NCBI GenBank assembly: GCA_030844895.1
Contig: JAUTDX010000016.1
Span: forward strand, 1-64,000
Reading direction: 5' to 3'
Origin: Ambrosia x helenae
Taxonomy: Eukaryota > Streptophyta > Magnoliopsida > Asterales > Asteraceae
DNA: 64,000 bases
Shown: positions 57,025 through 64,000 of the stretch, piece after piece
How the letters are laid out: every line of letters begins with the position of its first letter
Position numbering within the stretch: position 1 is the first letter of the stretch
The notes under the pieces: model-generated
Seen by the model: the letters and a program-made list of their open reading frames with translations, nothing else
Told to the model about the DNA's origin: nothing
Database searches by the model: none
Made by a program: the position numbers and the translations under genes

Positions 57025-57649
57025 GTTGAGAAGATCGTATTTTGGAAGTATTTGCAAAGAGTGACCACGTTTTTTCCTAGGTTATGATGCTTCTGGACCC
57101 CAAATACACCGATTAACGGGTACCCGGTTTATCGGGTCGGTCAAACCCACCCGTAAAATATATGAATCGGTCAAATAGACAAAAGGGTCAGAAAACTTTT
57201 TAGAGAAAGGGGTTTTTTATTTGATTTTTTTTCTTTGTTTTATATTAAAGTGCATTGATGAAATAAAATAATGGTTATATATATATATATAGGGTTGAAT
57301 AAGGAATGGGATATTTGTATTGGCCCTTGAATGTGGAGATGGGTATCATATTCTATGGAGACTTGTAAAAGATATAAGATTGAACTTTTAGTATAAAAGG
57401 TTTATTTTTGTGGAGGAGATTTATATTCGAGGAGATATTTGTAGTGTGTCTTATTATAAAGTTATTGATATTTTGATCCGTGAGGGTTAAATATGAGACA
57501 TTGAAGGTGGCTTTGGTAAAGGACTATGATTGATAAGTAATTTACTAATAGATTTTATTTTATGTGTTATGTTATCTAAAGAGGTCCAATCTATGCGTTT
57601 TCTATGAACGATTTACTGAATATTGGTGAATCTATTTAGGGCTCGGATA
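57025..57649. other. Upstream region of PUP, no other gene
   Basis: Putative promoter and leader of the permease. A (TA)n run lies at 57278-57292. No TATA box is assigned with confidence. Confidence 0.45.
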
Positions 57650-57932
57650 TAAAGAAAAGGTGCATCAAATCCTTTATCGTGGTGGCGTGTTGGTGCTTAT
57701 GGAAAGCTCGAAATAATTGGATATTCAATAATATTTCCATAAATATTGGGAGGATATGTGGAGAAGTCAAAAGTTATAGTTTTCTTTGGGTTAAAAGTCG
57801 TTCAACAGTGGGATCTTTAGAATGGCATACATGGAGAAATTTTGATGTATAATGTTTGTTGTATGTTGTTTCTAGCCTTGCTAGTTGGGTTTGTTTTTGT
57901 TTTTATAAAATTCGTCGTTCAAAAAAAATCTC
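57650..57932 (+). mobile_element. 5'-truncated LINE tail
   Basis: The plus-strand reading gives the LINE ORF2 C-terminus: KSFIVVACWCLWKARNN, WIFNNISINIG, SFLWVKSRS, then a terminal WHTWRNFDV and stop (about 57850). A T-rich untranslated part and an A-run (57922-57929) follow. No catalytic domain remains. Confidence 0.75.
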
Positions 57933-58283
57933 AAGAGGTTAGGTATGGAAAGGACCTTCAAACACCTCGAATGGACCAGGGATTTGAAAAGAAAACCCCT
58001 AACTGGGTCTGACCGATAAAGGTTGGGGGTTCAACATAAGGCCCATGAACTATCTATATAAATAGGTCTTTATAGATCTAGTCCCGAGAAGACGATGTAC
58101 ACTCTCATCTTCACCTTCTCCTTGATGATTCAAACTCGCTTGGTCCACCAAGGTCGGTTTTTAGATCTTCAACATTCGAGTAAGATTAATATAAACGATT
58201 ATCTTCTAGGTGTTTTTTTTTAGAAGATTAAATAAACTAAAGTGGAAGTGACTATTGAGAATTTAAAGAAAGTTTCTTTTACG
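57933..58283. other. Intergenic, nothing recognised
   Basis: No frame or terminal repeat identified up to the next transposon's target duplication. Confidence 0.45.
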
Positions 58284-58291
58284 TGAAATTG

Positions 58292-58774
58292 TAGGGGTGT
58301 AAACGAGCCGAGCCGAGCCCGAGCTTGACTGGGCTCGGCTCGGGCTCGTTAAGGTTTTGTGAAGCTCGAGCTCGAGCTCGGCTCGGTTCGAGCCTACAAT
58401 CTTGATCTCGAGCTCGGCTCGCTAGCAAAATCCAAAGCTCGAGCTCGGCTCGGCTCGCCTCGAGGTGATTTGAGAATCTCAAACGAGCTCAAAAGCTCGG
58501 CTCGAGCTCGCAAAAACTCGGCTATAACTTAGGCTCGCGAGCCCAATCGTTAAGGCTATAACTTAGGCTCGGGCTCGGGTTGGGGCTCTAGCTCGTTAAG
58601 GCTCGATTAGGCTCGCGAGCCCAATCGAGCTTTGTATTTAGGGCTCGAGCTCGGGCTCGATAACTAAACGAGCCATATTTCAGGCTCGGGCTCGTTAAGG
58701 CTCGGCTCGTTCGAGCTTTTTACCGAGCCGATCCCGAGTCGATCCCGAGCCGCTACATGTCATTTACACCCCTA
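58292..58774. mobile_element. hAT-like foldback element 3, 483 bp, GC-richer arms
   Basis: The ends are TAGGGGTGTAAACGAGCCG and, reverse-complemented, TAGGGGTGTAAATGACATG. A perfect 8-bp duplication TGAAATTG flanks it (58284-58291 and 58775-58782). The interior is dense in GAGCTCGGCTCG words. It belongs to the same terminal-repeat group as the elements at 18053 and 39595 but has a different arm repeat (GAGCCGAGC instead of GAACGAACA). The frame at 58279-58482 is a product of the repeats. Confidence 0.85.
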
Positions 58775-58889
58775 TGAAATTGTATTAATTTTCGATTACA
58801 TAGTATATGTGGAAAATAGTATATGTGAAATTGTATTAATTTTCGATTTATCACTACTTTAGCTACTTTACTCTGCACACTAATATATT

Positions 58890-59693
58890 TTTTTCCATAT
58901 ATTTTTTTTTGAAAGGTAAATTTCATTCAAAAACGCCACCACACACAGTCCTCAAAGCAAGGACCGACGAGGGCAAACGAAAATGACATTACATGGAGTT
59001 CAACGGATTATTACACCAACCAAACCAATGAACACCTTTCAATCTAGATCTATGTCTCATCCAAAAAAACGATAACGACTTTATGTTCTCTACCACCTCG
59101 ACAGGTCTTCGGACCTTATTGTTGAAGATGTGCGCGTTCCTTTCTATCCAAATAGACCACATGGTCGTATAAATTATACCTCTTAAAATTTGCTTCTCTT
59201 GACCTGAATTCGTATAAGTATCTGGCAGAATCAAAAGATCCTTCACCTCAAGAGCATATACTGGAGTAATCTTGCACCAACTTCCGATTCGAAACCAAAC
59301 CTCGGCTGAAAATGAGCAGCCTGTAAACAAGTGCAACGATGTTTCTGTAGCTTCTTCACACAATGGACAATCACGATCAGCTAAATGAATCCCACATTTA
59401 AACCATTCTTCCTTTGTCGGGAGTCTATTTAGGTAAGCACGCCACACCATTATTTTACACTTCAACGGGGTCCATCCTTTCCATTTTATCATAGTATTTC
59501 CAACCGTGTCTGACCTTTGCGCTAACAATCTTCTAGCCTTACGAACAGAGTAAATACCATCGTTATCGGCGTCCCATTTCCAGCAGTCTTCGGCTTGGTT
59601 TATTGTAACGTCGTGCAGCTCGGAAAGCAAAGTAAACAGCTCATGAACCTCCTGTAGCAGGGGGAAGAGGCGACTATTGTAAAAAAATTTCAC
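58890..59693 (-). pseudogene. 5'-truncated LINE: zf-RVT domain and C-terminus
   Basis: A 234-codon minus-strand frame (59693-58989) with the reverse-transcriptase zinc-binding domain: YSVRKARRLLAQ, KWKGWTPLKCKIMVWRAYLN, then RLPT, CPLCEEATETSLHLFTGC and a WSIWIERNAHIFNNK tail, ending WFGWCNNPLNSM. An A-rich tail on the minus strand lies at about 58890-58912. The RT and endonuclease domains are missing. The frame itself is uninterrupted, so this insertion is younger than the LINE at 15150-17480. Confidence 0.88.
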
Positions 59694-60640
59694 TTAACTG
59701 ATTTTAACCAATCTTGCACTGCCACATCACTTCACTAATTTACTCCACTGAAACATCTATTTGGAGGCAACACTCCACTGATTCTTTTATTTATTTTTAT
59801 AATTTCACTAAACCTTTTTTTTATTTCACACGGTTTTAAAGGGTAAATATTAATTACTTTTACTATTTCAACTGTCCCACACCCTCACGGTCAGTGTTAT
59901 CAATTTGGAAACCGTTCAATCGAATTAAATGGCATTGACACCGTTCCACCAAACCGTTCGAAATTTGTATATATAAAGATAGCAAACCGTGAGGTTAAAC
60001 CACACTTTTACCACCGTAGATACAAACAAACACACACGAAGATGACTCATTGGACCCCCGAAGTGGGATATCGAGTTCACGCATATGGAATATGCGGCTC
60101 GATACGAAAGCACGTTTGACCATGTTGAGGCATGGCAAATATTGCACCAACTCTAGGTTTTTTTTTATTTTAATGTATTTTGTTTTTATTTTTAATGTTT
60201 AATAGTAATGAAATTTAGTTTTTATGTTTATCTTTAATGTTTTTTATTTAATTAAATTATAAAAACAAACGGTTAAAATAACTGTGGTAAGAATACTATA
60301 AACCAAACGGTAAATATAATAAAAAAATTATAAGGCAAACGGTAAAAACACAAAAAAAAAAGTATATATAAAAATCAAAAATTAAAATAATAACCGATAC
60401 CAGCCCGTTAGATAGAACCAACAAAACGGTCCACGGGACCACTACCAGCGTGGGTGGCGGCGGTGTTACCGTGCTGGTAGTGGGTATCCGTGGACAATTC
60501 GGGTGACGCCTCGTCCCCCCTCAGTTTAAATGATACTTTCTTTAGATGAACTTTTCAATGTTACTAATGAATATGATGATTAAAAAAAGCAAGAAAGCAA
60601 ACCGGCCCAACGGGTATACCCGATACCCAACGTGCAGGGT
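59694..60640. other. Possible decayed DNA transposon/gene debris
   Basis: At about 60045-60153 one plus frame reads PPKWDIEFTHMEYAARY, then HVEAWQILHQL and a stop. This faintly recalls the NAM-associated/Myb-like ORF of Harbinger-type transposons, but it is too short to assign. The rest is AT-rich. A G-rich segment (60440-60490) resembles a transposon end, without a partner. Confidence 0.25.
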
Positions 60641-61082
60641 TGGCAATTCTAGACAAGGACCTGTTAACACGACACGAGATGACAACTTCTTAAAATGTTC
60701 TGTGTCTTAAAAAGGTCACCACATTTAGGATACGATAAAATACATGTCTAAATAGGTTAAAGACTTGTTAACCTGTAACTGACATGATTAAATTTATAAC
60801 GGATGTTGTTATTTGAATTTTAAATTTTTTCTTCTAAATTTGCCATCGATTAATATGTTAACCATCATTATGTTTTATGTATAAATTTAGACATTTCTGA
60901 AAGTTTGGCAATTTTTGTTTCACTAAACATGTTTCTAAATATGTGATATTTACCCTGTACCTAACAGGTTTTTAACATGTCGTTTCGTGATGACTTGTTT
61001 TTTTAAACAGGTTGTATTCGTGTCTAGCATCTTAAGTCATCTTGTCTTATATGTCGTGTTTGACATGTTATGCCAGCCCTAC
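60641..61082. mobile_element. Possible small hAT-like element (CAGGGTTGGCA ends)
   Basis: Left CAGGGTTGGCAATTCTAGAC (from 60645) and right, reverse-complemented, TAGGGCTGGCATAACATGTC form short imperfect inverted termini. The interior alternates ACGACA/TGTCGT words. I could not find a clean 8-bp duplication, so the boundaries are uncertain. Confidence 0.4.
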
Positions 61083-61940
61083 TGACGGGTATGGGATTGG
61101 AAAAAAATCATGGTTATGGGACAAGTATAACATTTGGTAATAGTTGCCCTGATTACCTAAAACTATATATCCGTTTACCAAAACAATATAACCAAAAACT
61201 TTTAACTTTATTTTTGTGTTCCCTTAACTATTTATTAGTAATGTTTTACTTAAAAAATAAGCATTTTCTTTTGTAATATATAATTTGATGATATTATTTA
61301 TAATGATATGTTATGAAATACAGATAATTCTTTAAAATATTATTGTAATATATTTACATTTTTAAATATTTAAAATATTTTTTATGGTGATAAATCGTAT
61401 GTACCATTTATTATAATTTAATATGTTGTATGGATTCTAAAGACATGAAATTAGAAAAGAAAGTAAAAAATATAGTAAAAAATACATACACATGAAAATC
61501 CTAACTGGTGTACCTGATACCTAACGGTAAATACCCGACGAGTTACATTATGGGACAAGATTTTAAAACCAGATATGAGTCTAGGATTAACCAAACACGG
61601 CCCATTATCATCCCTACTAAATAAGATAAAATTGAACATTTTTCAAAAGATGAAAACACCTAGGAAACAATCTAATTGAGACATTTTTATACCATATTGA
61701 ATACTCAATGAGTTGTGTTATTATCATTAATCTTTTTGTTGACCCATTTTTAGTTGATCAGTGTTGCGAACTCCTAAAAAATGTATACCCGTCACCGCCG
61801 ATAGAGACTCATTTTACATGAATGTTTTGAAATAAATAGGAAGAATCTACCTATATAATAATTGGGTAGCTCTCGGGTCGAATGGAGACCTTAGAGAGGG
61901 CCTCTAGGATCCAATTAGCTATATGGAGCTCCATCATTCT
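61083..61940. other. Intergenic, upstream of the B3-like gene
   Basis: Very AT-rich at 61260-61500. No gene seen; small frames on both strands lack features. Confidence 0.45.
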
Positions 61941-61943
61941 AGC

Positions 61944-61950
61944 TATAAAA
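61944..61950 (+). promoter_or_regulatory. TATA box of the B3-like gene
   Basis: TATAAAA, about 30 bp upstream of a CT-rich leader that ends at a CAAG|GTAATA donor (62031|62032). The position fits a plant core promoter. Confidence 0.55.
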
Positions 61951-61974
61951 GCCGATATCTTTTTTTCTTCATTT

Positions 61975-63585
61975 TTCCTTGACAATTTTTCTAATTTTCA
62001 TTCTTCATTCTTCTTTTTCATTTTCTTCAAGGTAATATTGCATCACTTTTAGTCATTTCCTATTCTTAACATCTATCTATAATACATCAAACGTTTGATT
62101 TCTTCAAATCATCCTATCTTTTGTGTTTAATCTTTCATTTGTTTTATTTCGGATCTATGCAGTTATGTAATCATTTTTTTTAATTCTGATTCCTGGTTTA
62201 TTCAGTTTTATTTTTTTATTTATGCAGGTATATCATCAATTTAAGCAGTAATATCATCCTAAATATATTGAATCGATGAATCCTGGTTTATGCAGTTTTA
62301 TTTTTCTTTGGAACAGGTTTATGCAGTTTTATTTCTGATTGGAACAGGTATATCATCAATTTAAACAGTTATATCATTCTAGATAGATTGTAAAGGATTT
62401 ATTTCAATCGTGCAGTTATGTCATCCTATCTTTTGTGTTTGATCTCTGATTTCTTTTATTTCGATATATGTAGTTTTGTCTTCCTTTTTTTCCCGATTTA
62501 TGAATTATGCAGTTTTATTTTTGATTTATGCAGGTATATCATCGATTTAAGCAGTTATATCATCCTAAATATATTGAATCGGAATTAGTCATTGTTTAAG
62601 GAAGTGTTGTCAAATTCTGTAAGTACCAACCGATTTTATATCAAATGCATACATACATTTTGTAATATATAACAATATATAGAGAAACAATATTATATGT
62701 TTTGTTGTTTTACATATACTTTAGTATTCAATGGTGTTTGTGGTAATTTTGTTTTTGTCATCAAGTTTTTTTTCATATATATCTATCGGATTTAGTTAAT
62801 AATATATGTTTTTACATATTTGAAAAACAGGATTTGATCTGTACACACAAAGGCTATTATGTCTTACCATAATGGTTCTCAGTTCTTCAAGATATTGCAT
62901 GACCCTTCGTCAACAGTTTTGGTATGTTTGTTATTTTCATGTACATATGCCCATTTAATTTTCAAAAATTATAAAAAAAATTAATGTTGTTCTTTAACGT
63001 GTCAATCTAGACTGTGTCGAAGGCTATGAACAAATTTATGTTGTGTAAAAACATACACAACATGAACGTTACAATTGCCACATACGAAGGACAATCTTGG
63101 TTGGTGTTCAAATTTGACATATCAATTTTTAATGTTTTTAATGTAATTTAATTTGAATTATTGTATTTCGAATTTATGTTTAATTTGAAGGACAATATGT
63201 ATTTTTAACGAAAAAATAAAACGATACTCTGTTTTAGTCTTTTTCATTATTCTTTTTTACGTGTTATTTAATCGATTTCACATAATATTAATACAATATT
63301 AAAAAATATTATTTATAAAAATAACAATGTATTTTTCATGAAATATTTTTCAGCTTGACGTATATGCATAGATGCGATATATTATTATATATATTATATC
63401 CAAAATTGAAGTAAATATTTATGTATGTCGCTTTGATGTGTGTGTGTATTTGTGATGTATACATAACAGGTTCACAAGATGTTTCGAATGATGAGAATGA
63501 CAAAAATGTTACCAAAACATACGTCAAGAAACGAAAAATGATTAAAAAGGCAACTCGTGAGCTATTGTTAGAACCATATGGATGA
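61975..63585 (+). CDS. B3 DNA-binding domain protein (REM-like), structure incomplete
   Basis: The proposed leader exon ends at 62031. A 799-bp leader intron follows (62032-62830, GTAATA..AAACAG). Coding exon 1 is 62859-62921 (MSYHNGSQFFKILHDPSSTV, then L|GTATGT). Exon 2 starts at 63011 after ATCTAG (TVSKAMNKFMLCKNIHNMNV, TIATYEGQSWLVFKFDIS). The two join in phase and give the first two-thirds of a B3 fold: a Phe-Phe-Lys-Ile first strand, a K.M.KFM segment and a W.V strand. A likely last exon begins at 63470 (reading SQDVSNDENDKNVTKTYVKK, then RKMIKKATRE, stop at 63583-63585). It is lysine-rich like a nuclear signal, but its phase needs another donor or exon that I cannot find. It may be a decayed copy. 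B3 proteins are plant transcription factors. Confidence 0.6.
62150..62600. repeat. Imperfect direct repeats in the B3 leader intron
   Basis: Words such as TATGCAGTTTTATTT, GGTATATCATCAATTTAA and GCAGTTATATCATCCTAAAT recur three to four times. This suggests local duplication inside the intron. Confidence 0.65.
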
Positions 63586-64000
63586 ACTATTTTACGAGCA
63601 TGAAAAAAGAATAGGAATATGTAACCCTCTAAAAGCCTATTACATTAAAAGGTTCTGGAGGGTCAGACCCTTTACCAGACCCATGAGAACCTTTAGGACC
63701 CGAAACCACATAGCTTTTTAAGGTTCGGTTCATGGTTCCTAATTTTAACAATAAAAGGATATACGGTTCTTGTGGGTCCGGGTTGGATCGGGTCGGTTCT
63801 TAACCCTTTGCACAGCCCTAATATCGGCCCTGGAACAAATTTGTAAGGAGTATTTTAGTTTTTTTAATAAAAAAAAAGTCTAAAATAAGTATTGTGTATT
63901 TGTGTCCCTAATAATTTCATCTTCCTCGATTCTAAATCCGTAACTCTTTTCTTTGTCTACCAAACTTCCATACTTAGATATTAATAAAACGTACACATCG
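63586..64000. other. Intergenic with partial hAT-like terminus
   Basis: 63640-63822 is rich in GGTTC/GGGTCGG words and ends TTTGCACAGCCCTA, the usual right end of plant hAT relatives (TAGGGCTGTGCAAA on the minus strand). The other end is not recognisable. No gene seen to the window edge. Confidence 0.35.

Noticed and set aside
58279..58482. Ala/Arg/Glu-rich frame
   Set aside because: Encoded by GAGCTCGGC repeats of the hAT-like element 3 and includes the target duplication.

Overview
The window is nuclear DNA of a eudicot plant. The visible genes are spliced and AT-rich, with GT..AG introns, and plant-specific families are present (DRP1 dynamin-related protein, purine permease, B3 domain). 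The transposon mix is also of plant type: Copia elements primed by initiator-Met tRNA, FAR1-type Mutator-like elements (MULEs), Helitrons, LINEs and hAT relatives. The Sirevirus-like element carries a long ORF downstream of pol, which resembles elements I associate with Asteraceae genomes. I therefore guess an Asteraceae host, but this is inference.

Four host genes can be supported. DRP1 (minus, 8320-14026) is complete, with 15 coding exons that splice in frame to 644 codons. A single-exon gene at 40659-41531 (plus) belongs to an uncharacterised plant family and carries a 17-residue asparagine run. A purine permease (minus, 54904-57024) has a 7-nt first coding exon. A partial or poorly resolved B3-domain gene lies at the right end (plus, about 61944-63585). 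Nothing suggests that these genes act together.

Layout: 1-2473 is the right part of a MULE rich in short palindromes, inserted into Helitron-derived DNA. 2474-4347 holds two tandem Helitron-derived copies. 4795-5137 is a LINE tail, and 5745 to about 7648 is a minus-strand Helitron. DRP1 follows, with a 187-bp LINE tail in intron 6. A 499-bp hAT element (14443-14941), a decayed LINE (15150-17480) and a hAT-like element (18053-18767) come next. From 18996 to 36362 is one 17.4-kb MULE with a perfect 9-bp target duplication. It was invaded by an 11.6-kb Sirevirus-like Copia element (19332-30906), and its own transposase start is amplified as a tandem array of about 993 bp. Then come an unexplained stretch, a possible SINE, a second hAT-like element, the poly-Asn gene, a Helitron pair and a short MULE of the same family as the large one.

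From 44508 a second Copia element lacks most of its reverse transcriptase and RNase H. Its 3' end plus downstream flank is repeated five times as an exact 966-bp tandem array (47882-52711), which abuts a 368-bp inverted repeat. The right part holds the permease, LINE tails, a third hAT-like element and the B3 gene.

The most unusual structures are the two kilobase-scale tandem arrays, each built from part of a transposon, and the palindromic CAC..GTG motif fields that mark the MULE family. Most sequence outside the four genes is transposon-derived.
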